Below are positions 20,576 through 33,800 of a DNA stretch of 64,000 nt, one piece after another (positions within the stretch are counted from its first letter, which is position 1; each line of letters starts with the position of its first letter). Source of the DNA: Nematostella vectensis (Eukaryota > Cnidaria > Anthozoa > Actiniaria > Edwardsiidae). The position numbers and the translations under genes were made by a program. A model generated the notes under the pieces. The model saw only the letters and a program-made list of their open reading frames with translations. It had not been told where the DNA came from and did no database searches. The stretch is from contig NC_064040.1 of assembly GCF_932526225.1 (NCBI RefSeq), forward strand, positions 2,827,894 through 2,891,893. The letters are read 5' to 3'.

Positions 20576-23027
20576 CTGATGATGGTGATAATGATAATGG
20601 TGATGGTGATGATGGTGGTGGTGGTGGTGGTGGTGGTAGTGATGATGATGACCGGTTTTTTCTCACCAGATGGTCGCCGGTTTAACTACACCAACTGGCA
20701 GGAGGGTGAGCCGTCGGGCATGAGGCGGGGCCAGGAGCAGGATTGTGCCGCCATCGCGATGTACCCAGAGCTCGGAAAGTGGGAGGACCACTACTGCCTT
20801 CAGAACATGCCTTTTATCTGCAAGATCAAAAGTACGTTTTGCGATATTATCTTCTACAGGGGTGGATCCAGGGGGGTGGATAAAAGGGTGATTTGCCAAC
20901 CCCCTACATTCATGGGCAGGTTTCTGATACCCCTTTCGATTCTCGACCCCGTAAATCTTTATTTTTATTTGCTTTTATAATATAGTTTTAATGACGCCAC
21001 CTTGTCAAACATCTGACACTCTGGTGGTGGTTACGTCACGGGTTTTCCGTGGGTCACGCTGTATTGTTAGACACAAGAAGGCAAATGACCTTAACAATGG
21101 TTATCTTAGTTATCCGCTTTATCTACTGAGTTATGGTTTCAACCCTTTGTGCCCAAGGGGAATGTAAAACTCTGTCGCAAAACACTCAAACAATGATCTA
21201 GTCCCAAAAGTCATAACAAAATAATCAGTGAATAGTGAGGCTCCTTACAATTTACACAAACAGTTCTTATGATAAAAATCTAAAACTGCACTTTTTGCCA
21301 TCGAGAAAGCGAAAAAATAATGTCTTGTAAATGACAATAAAAAATGGATAAAAGAAGGGTAAATGACGCTTGCAGTAAAAGATGGATATCCTGTTCTTTT
21401 AGTGTGTGGTGAGCGGACCGACCTCGCCTTCGCGATAGACGCATCAGGCAGTATGGGAGATCAAGGCTTTCTGAGAGCGAAGCGCTTCGTCAAGGCCCTC
21501 ATCGGTAGCTTCAAGGTCTCCCAGAAAGGCACCCATGTGGGAATTATCAGATTCTCGACACGAGCCAAGGTCATGTTCACATTTACCGAGCACTTTACAC
21601 ACGAGGACGTGAATTACGCCATTGATGACATCGAGTACACCGAGGGTGGAACGAAAACGGAGCTCGCTCTACGACTCGCTAGAACAGGTAGACTTGCTTG
21701 ACGTAAAAGAGATTACTCTTGTGTGTCACACTAACGTATTGTAAGTGGAATTAAGCTGAGATGGAGAAGGACAAAACCGTTCCGTTTTCCTTCTGCGCTT
21801 GCATCTCCCTCGAGATTATTTTCAAAAGCACGGTTATTGCCGTACGTCTGTTCTCCACTTTCTTCCCCGTCTCCTCCTGGAATTTTATTACACCTATTTC
21901 AAAAAGTGCACATCGAGAAACCATGTCTTAACCCGGTGCGACATGAGTATCGATGAATGAAAGAAGAATCTAAAGAGGCCAAGAGTCTGATCATTCCTAC
22001 TCGCGTTCTGCCCCATAACATAACGGTTGCTTTGGCGCCACCCTTTTATCACTTCTATCCACATTTCACTTCTTGTCACACTTCCTAGACCCATTTTCTA
22101 AGCATACCCGCACTTATATTTAAAATTATTTTTCGTCCCCAGAACTATTTTCTAAGCAAGGCGGGTCTCGCACCAGCCCGCTGATATTCAAGCTCTTCGT
22201 GCTGATGACTGACGGCCGCTCCGAGTATTTCCACGCGGTCGCGCGACAAGCCAAGATGCTCAAGCGGTCAGACGTCCACGTGATGGCTGTCGGTATCGGC
22301 AAATACACCAATCAGCGCGAGCTGGAGGTCATCGCGTCTAGCAAGAGTGACGTCATAGGAGTTGTGTCATTCAGGGATTTGATGATCAGGATGAACGAGA
22401 TCAAGGACAAGCTTTGTGAGAGTAAGTCACGTGATCAAAGAGTATTATTTAAAGCAAGTCACGTGATCAACAGTCACGCGATCATAGAATATAAGCTTTG
22501 TGAAAGTTAGTCACGTGATCAAAGAAGTAAAATTTAAGTTAAAGTAAGTCACGTGTCAAAAAATATACTCTTAGAAAATAATGCACTTGATCAAAGAATA
22601 TAAAGAAAGCCACGTGATCAACAGTCACGTGATCACAGAATATAAGCTTTCTGAAAGTTAGTCAATCACGTGACCAAAGAATGTAACCTTAGTCAGGACA
22701 AGTCACGTGTTTAAAGAATACAAGCTTTATGAGAGTCATTCAGGAGATCAAATAATATAAGATTTATGAAAGTGAGTCACGTAATTAATATTAAAAGCAG
22801 TCGATGAAAATCGAGTGAAGACATGCCTTGCTTGTCTATTGCTTATTCCCAAAAGGCATGTGACCAATTCTAGCTTCGCAGTAACCTTGCATCTCTCTCC
22901 TTACCCATTGTTTCCTTTTATATTTTTAGTTGCACTACTAAACGAGAAGAAAAATAAAGAAAAGGAACAGCAAAGCTTAAAGAAGCGGCTACATTTAGCA
23001 TTAGGGCGACACGGTGGATACAACTAA
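14354..23027 (+). CDS. Secreted protein with two C-type lectin domains and a vWA domain (plus-strand paralogue)
   Basis: Nine exons with matching phases: 14354-14459, 17380-17590, 18388-18575, 19734-19775, 19970-20209, 20670-20831, 21403-21687, 22143-22421 and 22930-23027. They give 536 residues. The first exon (MGTKQARCIFIFGAILLHML) is a signal peptide and has the same 106-nt length as its minus-strand counterpart. CTLD1 is about residues 37-169 (YKIVFERDDRRTFYEAEEIC, FWVGASD, GYICKTEG). A 14-residue exon (APKRIVARRRFGYG) links to CTLD2 at about 184-317 (LTWPEAEVYC, LWIGASD, GKWEDHYC, PFICKI); its triad reads EPS, against QPT in the paralogue. The vWA domain is about 322-503 (MIDAS DASGS, LMTDGRSE). 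A Lys/Glu-rich tail (LLNEKKNKEKEQQ) ends the protein. Four introns are loaded with tandem repeats. Extracellular adhesion or recognition is inferred from the families. Confidence 0.89.
14460..17379 (+). other. First intron of the plus-strand lectin gene, no recognised content
   Basis: This is 2.9 kb of AT-rich sequence with short A runs (15426-15438 and 16391-16411) and no exon, RNA gene or mobile-element end that I recognise. The minus-strand open frame at 16023-16355 has the composition of AT-rich noncoding DNA. Confidence 0.6.
18029..18330 (+). repeat. 63-bp tandem repeat, about 4.8 copies
   Basis: The unit starts TTTGTCTGCAATATTTTCGT and contains GGTAACTAACGC and GCTTGGCCAGTGTTAAATAG. 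Copies begin at 18029, 18092, 18155, 18218 and 18281; the last two are diverged. It lies just upstream of the acceptor of the exon at 18388. Each good copy carries TAACTAAC, a match to the branch-point consensus. Confidence 0.9.
18576..19300 (+). repeat. Degenerate GGAAGGTACGGATTGAT array with three copies of the exon end
   Basis: After the donor at 18575/18576 the intron repeats a motif close to GGAAGGTACGGATTGATGG many times (18576-18720 and 18990-19290). Three longer copies of the exon 3' end, GCGAGGGGCTACATATGCAA then GACGGAAG, occur near 18982, 19134 and 19220. A G run (18734-18746) and a C run (18762-18789) in the middle can pair as a hairpin. Confidence 0.85.
19339..19683 (+). repeat. 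16-bp minisatellite, about 21.6 near-perfect copies
   Basis: GTGTGTATCTATGGAT is repeated head to tail with almost no variation. Because 16 is not a multiple of 3 and no stop arises, all three plus frames stay open and give the same cycling peptide. It is intronic, between the CTLD1 exon and the 42-nt linker exon. Confidence 0.95.
20218..20660 (+). repeat. Imperfect GAT/GGT trinucleotide microsatellite filling an intron
   Basis: The intron between the two CTLD2 exons (20210-20669) is almost entirely GAT and GGT triplets, starting a few bases after the donor (GTAAGATGATTAATGATGAT). The open frame across it is low-complexity Met/Val and not credible protein. The minus-strand paralogue has no intron here. 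Confidence 0.95.
22422..22800 (+). repeat. Degenerate repeats of the vWA exon end, rich in CACGTGATCA
   Basis: The exon end and donor (AAGCTTTGTGAGA|GTAAGTC followed by ACGTGATCAAAG) recur in degenerate form near 22490, 22645 and 22720, with extra half copies. Successive copies read AAGCTTTGTGAAAGTTAGTC, AAGCTTTCTGAAAGTTAGTC and AAGCTTTATGAGAGTCATTC. Several keep a GT-containing donor-like site and the palindromic CACGTG core. Confidence 0.85.
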
Positions 23028-24851
23028 TGCCGTAATGACGTCCATTTTCGGGACGTCCTGTCTGGGCCACCGTCCATGACGGCGCTGACAGAGTCATCTA
23101 CCAAAGGCACTGCGCCCTTAAACATTTAGTGGAACTATATGGTGCATGTTTCTTTTCCTTGTAAAATACAGAGAGGTATGCAACCTTGACAACTAGAACT
23201 TCTACTATACGGTACGGATGTAAGTAAAGGGTAAAAAGATTATGAAACGTACACTTCTAGCTTTTCTAGAGAAAACATCCATGTCGGCACTGAAATGAAA
23301 AGAAAAATATCTGCGAACATGTTTTTCGGATGTTCCAATCAGTTATTTCACAGTGCTTGTACAAAAAACGATGGCTGTTTGCCTTGGTTAAACGGAGTTA
23401 TACAAGAGTTTTGATTTTTGTCAGTTCGCGCAGTTTCTGACCTAATTACAAACGAATGATTTACCAATGACCACATTTTGTCCAATGATGCAAGATAAAA
23501 TAATAATGTATAAGAAATAGCCCTGTAAATACAAATAAGCATGTGTTGCAGAATTGACTACAAAAAGGAAGGGTTATGCTACGGGCAAATTTATTGATTA
23601 TTGCGAGGGCCTTGTGGGAGGGCCTAAGGGTGGGCACAACCGGGCCGGAGGGGGGTGGAGTCAGAGCCGCTTGTAGCCCCTATATTTCGGCAAATGTTTG
23701 AGAGCGAGAAATTGTTTTGTTATTAGTCAGGCATTGTCAAAATAGGGGTTTCATGTTGCGCGGAAACTGCGCAGTTAGAATCAGTTTTTTTAAAAAGCAC
23801 GCTCCTACGAGTACACGCCCCCCCCCCCCCCCCTAACCCTGTGCTTGCGTACGCAACTAAGCTACTATAGTACCCCCCTCTCCCCTTCCCCCCTCGGTGC
23901 ACGCCTAGCCGTGCAGGGACGTTCCTATGTCATTTTCAGCTTAGAGCCTGTCACCGAAATTGTGCTGATAGACTATATATGGTTGTTATTCAGGAACATT
24001 TACTATACCTTTATTGAAATTGTCCAAAATATTACCCGGGTGTGATTGGCGTATGGCTGGCATGCTCCTGTCACGGATTAAGTTGTATTGCAGGAAGATA
24101 ATTGGGATTAGCGACTGTCGTCGTTTGCAACATTTCTATGTGTATATGAGGCTAGAACGAGGCTAGAATAGGACATAGAAACATCACCCACGCAAACACC
24201 TTGTTCCTTTGATGTTTCTTTAGCCATCCGAAGAAAGATTGTTGAGGCGGTATGACCTTCCGCGAGTATTGTTTCTTAAATATACTGTGCCCTCGTATAT
24301 TCGGGGCAAAACAGCGTAAAAGCAAAGAAGACAAAACTCATGTAAATAGTTATGAGGAATCAATAAGAGATGGGTAAGCAAATCTTGTCACATATTTTTC
24401 TAGCAGGAATGTCAGTACGGCATTGGTCAAGAGCACGGGAAAATAAAATATATCGAAAAAATAAAGAATCCATCTTGTTTATAGACGGACCCTTCTTTGA
24501 GATTAGTGAATCGTATAGTGATTCAGTCGTTCGAATGAATGTGTTTACATATAGGGGACATCCCCTCGGCCGATTATGAGGAAATTTGTTTACTGTTTTG
24601 CATTGGAAAACCATTGTTGTGCTTTCTAAACCATCCCCCTCCCTCACTACGCATTTACACAATTCTTCAACAACCTTAAAGTTGTGCATATTTCACAGCG
24701 TCTAAGAGAAAAGTCTGTTAATCCTTGTGAGTCCAATATTTTGTAACACGAGATGCCATCATAACACACACACACCGGGTCATCATCGACGCACAGTGAG
24801 CCCTTGTTAGCACCGCCACCGTCTGGCAGCAGAGCACAAGGCGGCTCCGCA
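23028..24851. other. Intergenic region upstream of the first PGGHG gene
   Basis: There is no supported exon or RNA gene. It has a C run at 23819-23833 and otherwise unremarkable AT-rich sequence. Short frames on both strands lack domain features. The promoter of the downstream gene should lie in the distal part, but I see no clear TATA box. Confidence 0.6.
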
Positions 24852-27800
24852 ATGGATCCTCGGATCCTCATCACCCTCTTCCTCCTCTACCAAGCCACCT
24901 CAGCCACGAGCCATCAGTCCCCTACGCGCTTTTACTCGGATGACCTCGCTCGCGAGGAAAGTACCACAACAATCCGTGATAGTCGCCCGGGTGACATAAT
25001 GGCGTCCGTAGCGAATGGCTACTTAGGCACCATAGTTTACAGCGATACGGTCCATATTGCCGGTATATACAGTGGGAAAGCCTACCCGAAACCCTGGCCG
25101 GCCTATCCACTGCATTTCTACGAGCACACTCACAGGGCGCGCCTACCGTCTACTTGCGCGGTGAATTTCTCCTTGAGTGAGCGTGAGAATATCACAGGGA
25201 AAAGCTCGTACGCTTTAGACGTGTCGGAGGCTGTTTTCTATCGCTGGTTCAAGGCTGATGGGGGGACGTTTGATGTGGAGCAGAGGATCTATGCGCATCG
25301 GTCACGCAAGCATCTCCTTGTGGTTGAGATCTCGGTGAATAATAGTCTGCAGCGTGACGTCACGCTAACCTTGACAACTAACCGCGGGGGGATATCGAGA
25401 GATGTGGACCTGAATGAGACAGTGTTTAAGCCAGGCTTGAGGGTCGCTGTTGGTAAGGTAATCTAACACCATCTTGAAGCAAAATGAAAGACCTTTTGTT
25501 GCTTCCTTTAAAAGTTTTACCGCAGGTGTAGTATTTCACACAAACAATCATTTTCTATTTGCACAGATTTCCGTACATTTGTGTAATGTAAATAAAAAAA
25601 ATGGATTTTTTCTTAAAAAAAGATATTATACAAAAAAGGGTTAGTGTTTAACGTTATCTACAAACTACCCTTTTTCCATTCCCACAACAACATCCTCGCA
25701 TTGAAGTAAAGCTCTTGTCGTCTTATAATGTATAGTTCGTAGAAAAAGTAAAGTTTATAGATAATAATAAACTTTTAAAAATCGGCATTTCTCTACCACA
25801 GGTCAAAGTATTGGAAGAGTCAAACGGTTACCGCGCGAATGTCGCGATGGTCTGGGACGAGATTCCTGCTAATTTGACCGTGAGGGCCTCGGGCGAGCAG
25901 CACTGGTACTTCATCACAGCAATTGTTACTAGCCTCGATAACACGCTTAGTCCTGAGAACGAGGCTCTGAATCAGTGGAAGGATGCATCATGGTATATAC
26001 CATAATCCGTCTGTTCATTCATTCGTCCAACTGTCAATCTCTTCGTCTGCCCGCTCATTCACTTGTCTGATCGTCAATTCGTCTGTTTATTTGGTCCTTT
26101 CGCCTGTCATTCTGATCGTCTGTCTTTCTCTTCGTCTGCTTGTTCGTCCTTTTATCTAATCGTCGATCCAGCTTTTCATTCGGTCAATCTGTTTCTCTTT
26201 CTCTTTGCCAACCCGTTCGTCTGATCGTCAATCTGTCTGTTTCTTTGTTTGTCTCTCCGGATTTCAATCTATTATTCTGACTGCTCGTTACTCTATTGGT
26301 CTGACTGCTCGTTACTCTATTAGTCTGACTGCTCGTTACTCTATTAGTCTGACTGCTCGTTACTCTATTAGTCTGACTGCTCGTTACTCTATTAGTCTGA
26401 CTGCTCGTTACTCTATTAGTCTGACTGCTCGTTACTCTATTAGTCTGACTGCTCGTTACTCTATTAGTCTGACTGCTCGTTACTCTATTAGTCTGACTGC
26501 TCGTTACTCTATTGGCCTGACTGCTCGTTATTCTATTAGTCTGACTGCTCGTTACTCTATTAGTCTGACTGCTCGTTACTCTATTAGTCTGACTGATCGT
26601 TTATTAGTCTGACTGCTCGTTACTCTATTAGTCTGACTGCTCGTTACTCTATTAGTCTGACTGCTCGTTACTCTATTAGTCTGACTGCTCGTTACTCTAT
26701 TAGTCGGACTGCTCGTTACTCTATTAGTCTGACCGCTCGTTACTCTATTAGTCTGACTGCTCGTTACTCTATTAGTCTGACTGCTCGTTTATTAGTCTGA
26801 CTGCTCGTTACTCTATTTGTCTGACTGCTCGTTACTCTATTGGTCTGACTGCTCGTTACTCTATTAGTCTGACTGCTCGTTACTCTATTAGTCTGACTGC
26901 TCGTTACTCTATTGGCCTGACTGCTCGTTACTCTATTAGTCTGACTGCTCGTTACTCTATTAGTCTGACTGCTCGTTACTCTATTGGCCTGACTGCTCGT
27001 TACTCTATTAGTCTGACTGCTCGTTACTCTATTAGTCTGACTGCTCGTTACTCTATTGGTCTGACTGCTCGTTACTCTATTAGTCTGACTGCTCTTTACT
27101 CTATTAGTCTGACTGCTCGTTACTCTATTGGCCTGACTGCTCGTTACTCTATTAGTCTGACTGCTCGTTACTCTATTGGTCTGACTGCTCGTTACTCTAT
27201 TAGTCTGACTGCTCGTTACTCTATTAGTCTGACTGCTCGTTACTCTATTAGTCTGACTGCTCGTTACTCTATTAGTCTGACTGCTCGTTACTCTATTAGT
27301 CTGACTGCTCGTTACTCTATTAGTCTGACTGCTCGTTACTCTATTAGTCTGACTGCTCGTTACTCTATTGGTCTGACTGCTCGTTACTCTATTGGTCTGA
27401 CTGCTCGTTACTCTATTAGTCTGACTGCTCGTTACTCTATTAGTCTGACTGCTCGTTACTCTATTAGTCTGACTGCTCGTTACTCTATTAGTCTGACTGC
27501 TCGTTACTCTATTAGTCTGACTGCTCGTTACTCTATTAGTCTGACTGCTCGTTACTCTATTAGTCTGACTGCTCGTTACTCTATTGGCCTGACTGCTCGT
27601 TACTCTATTAGTCTGACTGCTCGTTACTCTATTTGTCTGACTGCTCGTTACTCTATTGGTCTGACTGCTCGTTACTCTATTAGTCTGACTGCTCGTTACT
27701 CTATTAGTCTGACTGCTCGTTACTCTATTGGCCTGACTGCTCGTTACTCTATTAGTCTGACTGCTCGTTACTCTATTGGCCTGACTGCTCGTTACTCTAT

Positions 27801-30800
27801 TAGTCTGACTGCTCGTTACTCTATTGGCCTGACTGCTCGTTACTCTATTAGTCTGACTGCTCGTTACTCTATTAGTCTGACTGCTCGTTACTCTATTGGT
27901 CTGACTGCTCGTTACTCTATTAGTCTGACTGCTCGTTACTCTATTAGTCTGACTGCTCGTTACTCTATTAGTCTGACTGCTCGTTACTCTATTAGTCTGA
28001 CTGCTCGTTACTCTATTGGTCTGACTGCTCGTTACTCTATTGGTCTGACTGCTCGTTACTCTATTAGTCTGACTGCTCGTTACTCTATTAGTCTGACTGC
28101 TCGTTACTCTATTAGTCTGACTGCTCGTTACTCTATTAGTCTGACTGCTCGTTACTCTATTAGTCTGACTGCTCGTTACTCTATTAGTCTGACTGCTCGT
28201 TACTCTATTAGTCTGACTGCTCGTTACTCTATTGGTCTGACTGCTCGTTACTCTATTGGTCTGACTGCTCGTTACTCTATTAGTCTGACTGCTCGTTACT
28301 CTATTAGTCTGACTGCTCGTTACTCTATTAGTCTGACTGCTCGTTACTCTATTAGTCTGACTGCTCGTTACTCTATTAGTCTGACTGCTCGTTACTCTAT
28401 TAGTCTGACTGCTCGTTACTCTATTAGTCTGACTGCTCGTTACTCTATTAGTCTGACTGCTCGTTACTCTATTAGTCTGACTGCTCGTTACTCTATTGGC
28501 CTGACTGCTCGTTACTCTATTAGTCTGACTGCTCGTTACTCTATTAGTCTGACTGCTCGTTACTCTATTGGTCTGAAGGCTCGTTACTCTATTAGTCTGA
28601 CTGCTCGTTACTCTATTAGTCTGACTGCTCGTTACTCTATTAGTCTGACTGCTCGTTACTCTATTAGTCTGACTGCTCGTTACTCTATTAGTCTGACTGC
28701 TCGTTACTCTATTGGCCTGACTGCTCGTTACTCTATTAGTCTGACTGCTCGTTACTCTATTAGTCTGACTGCTCGTTACTCTATTATTCTGACTGCTCGT
28801 TTATTAGTCTGACTGCTCGTTACTCTATTAGTCTGACTGCTCGTTACTCTATTAGTCTGACTGCTCGTTACTCTATTAGTCTGACTGCTCGTTACTCTAT
28901 TAGTCGGACTGCTCGTTACTCTATTAGTCTGACCGCTCGTTACTCTATTAGTCTGACTGCTCGTTACTCTATTGGTCTGACTGCTCGTTTATTAGTCTGA
29001 CTGCTCGTTACTCTATTTGTCTGACTGCTCGTTACTCTATTAGTCTGACTGCTCGTTACTCTATTAGTCTGACTGCTCGTTACTCTATTAGTCTGACTGC
29101 TCGTTACTCTATTAGTCTGACTGCTCGTTACTCTATTAGTCTGACTGCTCGTTACTCTATTAGTCTGACCGCTCGTTACTCTATTAGTCTGACTGCTCGT
29201 TATTCTATTATTCTAACTGCTCGTTTATTAGTCTGACTGCTCGTTACTCTATTTGTCTGACTGCTCGTTACTCTATTGGTCTGACTGCTCGTTTATTAGT
29301 CTGACTGCTCGTTACTCTATTAGTCTGACTGCTCGTTACTCTATTAGTCTGACTGCTCGTTACTCTATTAGTCTGACTGCTCGTTACTCTATTAGTCGGA
29401 CTGCTCGTTACTCTATTAGTCTGACCGCTCGTTACTCTATTAGTCTGACTGCTCGTTACTCTATTAGTCTGACTGCTCGTTACTCTATTAGTCTGACTGC
29501 TCGTTACTCTATTAGTCTGACTGCTCGTTACTCTATTAGTCTGACTGCTCGTTACTCTATTAGTCTGACTGCTCGTTACTCTATTAGTCTGACCGCTCGT
29601 TACTCTATTAGTCTGACTGCTCGTTACTCTATTAGTCTGACTGCTCGTTACTCTATTAGTCTGACCGCTCGTTACTCTATTAGTCTGACTGCTCGTTACT
29701 CTATTAGTCTGACTGCTCGTTTATTAGTCTGACCGCTCGTTACTCTATTAGTCTGACTGCTCGTTACTCTATTAGTCTGACTGCTCGTTTATTAGTCTGA
29801 CTGCTCGTTACTCTATTTGTCTGACTGCTCGTTACTCTATTAGTCTGACTGCTCGTTACTCTATTAGTCTGACTGCTCGTTACTCTATTGGTCTGACTGC
29901 TCGTTACTCTATTAGTCTGACTGCTCGTTACTCTATTAGTCTGACTGCTCGTTACTCTATTAGTCTGACCGCTCGTTACTCTATTAGTCTGACTGCTCGT
30001 TACTCTATTAGTCTGACTGCTCGTTTATTAGTCTGACTGCTCGTTACTCTATTTGTCTGACTGCTCGTTACTCTATTGGTCTGACTGCTCGTTTATTAGT
30101 CTGACTGCTCGTTACTCTATTGGTCTGACTGCTCGTTACTTTATTAGTCTGACTGCTCGTTACTCTATTAGTCTGACTGCTCGTTACTCTATTAGTCTGA
30201 CTGCTCGTTACTCTATTGGTCTGACTGCTCGTTACTCTATTAGTCTGACTGCTCGTTACTCTATTAGTCTGACTGCTCGTTACTCTATTAGTCTGACTGC
30301 TCGTTACTCTATTAGTCTGACTGCTCGTTACTCTATTGGTCTGACTGCTCGTTACTCTATTAGTCTGACTGCTCGTTACTCTATTAGTCTGACTGCTCGT
30401 TACTCTATTAGTCTGACTGCTCGTTACTCTATTAGTCTGACTGCTCGTTACTCTATTAGTCTGACTGCTCGTTACTCTATTGGCCTGACTGCTCGTTACT
30501 CTATTAGTCTGACTGCTCGTTACTCTATTAGTCTGACTGCTCGTTACTCTATTAGTCTGACTGCTCGTTTATTAGTCTGACTGCTCGTTACTCTATTAGT
30601 CTGACTGCTCGTTACTCTATTAGTCTGACTGCTCGTTACTCTATTAGTCTGACTGCTCGTTACTCTATTGGCCTGACTGCTCGTTACTCTATTAGTCTGA
30701 CTGCTCGTTACTCTATTAGTCTGACTGCTCGTTACTCTATTGGTCTGAAGGCTCGTTACTCTATTAGTCTGACTGCTCGTTACTCTATTAGTCTGACTGC

Positions 30801-33800
30801 TCGTTACTCTATTAGTCTGACTGCTCGTTACTCTATTAGTCTGACTGCTCGTTACTCTATTAGTCTGACTGCTCGTTACTCTATTGGCCTGACTGCTCGT
30901 TACTCTATTAGTCTGACTGCTCGTTACTCTATTGGTCTGACTGCTCGTTACTCTATTAGTCTGACTGCTCGTTTATTAGTCTGACTGCTCGTTACTCTAT
31001 TAGTCTGACTGCTCGTTACTCTATTAGTCTGACTGCTCGTTACTCTATTAGTCTGACTGCTCGTTACTCTATTAGTCGGACTGCTCGTTACTCTATTAGT
31101 CTGACCGCTCGTTACTCTATTAGTCTGACTGCTCGTTACTCTATTGGTCTGACTGCTCGTTTATTAGTCTGACTGCTCGTTACTCTATTTGTCTGACTGC
31201 TCGTTACTCTATTAGTCTGACTGCTCGTTACTCTATTAGTCTGACTGCTCGTTACTCTATTAGTCTGACTGCTCGTTACTCTATTAGTCTGACTGCTCGT
31301 TACTCTATTAGTCTGACTGCTCGTTACTCTATTAGTCTGACCGCTCGTTACTCTATTAGTCTGACTGCTCGTTACTCTATTAGTCTGACTGCTCGTTTAT
31401 TAGTCTGACTGCTCGTTACTCTATTTGTCTGACTGCTCGTTACTCTATTGGTCTGACTGCTCGTTTATTAGTCTGACTGCTCGTTACTCTATTAGTCTGA
31501 CTGCTCGTTACTCTATTAGTCTGACTGCTCGTTACTCTATTAGTCTGACTGCTCGTTACTCTATTAGTCGGACTGCTCGTTACTCTATTAGTCTGACCGC
31601 TCGTTACTCTATTAGTCTGACTGCTCGTTACTCTATTAGTCTGACTGCTCGTTACTCTATTAGTCTGACTGCTCGTTACTCTATTAGTCTGACTGCTCGT
31701 TACTCTATTAGTCTGACTGCTCGTTACTCTATTAGTCTGACTGCTCGTTACTCTATTAGTCTGACTGCTCGTTACTCTATTAGTCTGACTGCTCGTTACT
31801 CTATTAGTCTGACTGCTCGTTACTCTATTAGTCTGACCGCTCGTTACTCTATTAGTCTGACTGCTCGTTACTCTATTAGTCTGACTGCTCGTTTATTAGT
31901 CTGACCGCTCGTTACTCTATTAGTCTGACTGCTCGTTACTCTATTAGTCTGACTGCTCGTTTATTAGTCTGACTGCTCGTTACTCTATTTGTCTGACTGC
32001 TCGTTACTCTATTAGTCTGACTGCTCGTTACTCTATTAGTCTGACTGCTCGTTACTCTATTAGTCTGACTGCTCGTTACTCTATTAGTCTGACTGCTCGT
32101 TACTCTATTAGTCTGACTGCTCGTTACTCTATTAGTCTGACTGCTCGTTACTCTATTAGTCTGACTGGTCGTTACTCTATTAGTCTGACTGCTCGTTTAT
32201 TAGTCTGACTGCTCGTTACTCTATTTGTCTGACTGCTCGTTACTCTATTGGTCTGACTGCTCGTTTATTAGTCTGACTGCTCGTTACTCTATTGGTCTGA
32301 CTGCTCGTTACTTTATTAGTCTGACTGCTCGTTACTCTATTAGTCTGACTGCTCGTTACTCTATTAGTCTGACTGCTCGTTACTCTATTGGTCTGACTGC
32401 TCGTTACTCTATTAGTCTGACTGCTCGTTACTCTATTAGTCTGACTGCTCGTTACTCTATTAGTCTGACTGCTCGTTACTCTATTAGTCTGACTGCTCGT
32501 TACTCTATTGGTCTGACTGCTCGTTACTCTATTAGTCTGACTGCTCGTTACTCTATTAGTCTGACTGCTCGTTACTCTATTAGTCTGACTGCTCGTTACT
32601 CTATTAGTCTGACTGCTCGTTACTCTATTAGTCTGACTGCTCGTTACTCTATTGGCCTGACTGCTCGTTACTCTATTAGTCTGACTGCTCGTTACTCTAT
32701 TAGTCTGACTGCTCGTTACTCTATTAGTCTGACTGCTCGTTTATTAGTCTGACTGCTCGTTACTCTATTAGTCTGACTGCTCGTTACTCTATTAGTCTGA
32801 CTGCTCGTTACTCTATTAGTCTGACTGCTCGTTACTCTATTAGTCTGACTGCTCGTTACTCTATTAGTCTGACTGCTCGTTACTCTATTAGTCTGACTGC
32901 TCGTTACTCTATTAGTCTGACTGCTCGTTACTCTATTAGTCTGACCGCTCGTTACTCTATTAGTCTGACTGCTCGTTACTCTATTAGTCTGACTGCTCGT
33001 TTATTAGTCTGACTGCTCGTTACTCTATTAGTCTGACTGCTCGTTACTCTATTAGTCTGACTGCTCGTTACTCTATTATTCTGACTGCTCGTTTATTAGT
33101 CTGACTGCTCGTTACTCTATTAGTCTGACTGCTCGTTACTCTATTAGTCTGACTGCTCGTTACTCTATTAGTCTGACTGCTCGTTACTCTATTAGTCGGA
33201 CTGCTCGTTACTCTATTAGTCTGACCGCTCGTTACTCTATTAGTCTGACTGCTCGTTACTCTATTAGTCTGACTGCTCGTTTATTAGTCTGACCGCTCGT
33301 TACTCTATTAGTCTGACTGCTCGTTACTCTATTAGTCTGACTGCTCGTTTATTAGTCTGACTGCTCGTTACTCTATTTGTCTGACTGCTCGTTACTCTAT
33401 TAGTCTGACTGCTCGTTACTCTATTAGTCTGACTGCTCGTTACTCTATTAGTCTGACTGCTCGTTACTCTATTAGTCTGACTGCTCGTTACTCTATTAGT
33501 CTGACTGCTCGTTACTCTATTAGTCTGACCGCTCGTTACTCTATTAGTCTGACTGGTCGTTACTCTATTAGTCTGACTGCTCGTTTATTAGTCTGACTGC
33601 TCGTTACTCTATTTGTCTGACTGCTCGTTACTCTATTGGTCTGACTGCTCGTTTATTAGTCTGACTGCTCGTTACTCTATTGGTCTGACTGCTCGTTACT
33701 TTATTAGTCTGACTGCTCGTTACTCTATTAGTCTGACTGCTCGTTACTCTATTAGTCTGACTGCTCGTTACTCTATTGGTCTGACTGCTCGTTACTCTAT

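Noticed and set aside
20360..20980. 206-codon frame rich in Met/Val, and its antisense Pro/Ser frame
   Set aside because: It is a GAT/GGT microsatellite intron. Only 20670-20831 within it is real CTLD2 exon.
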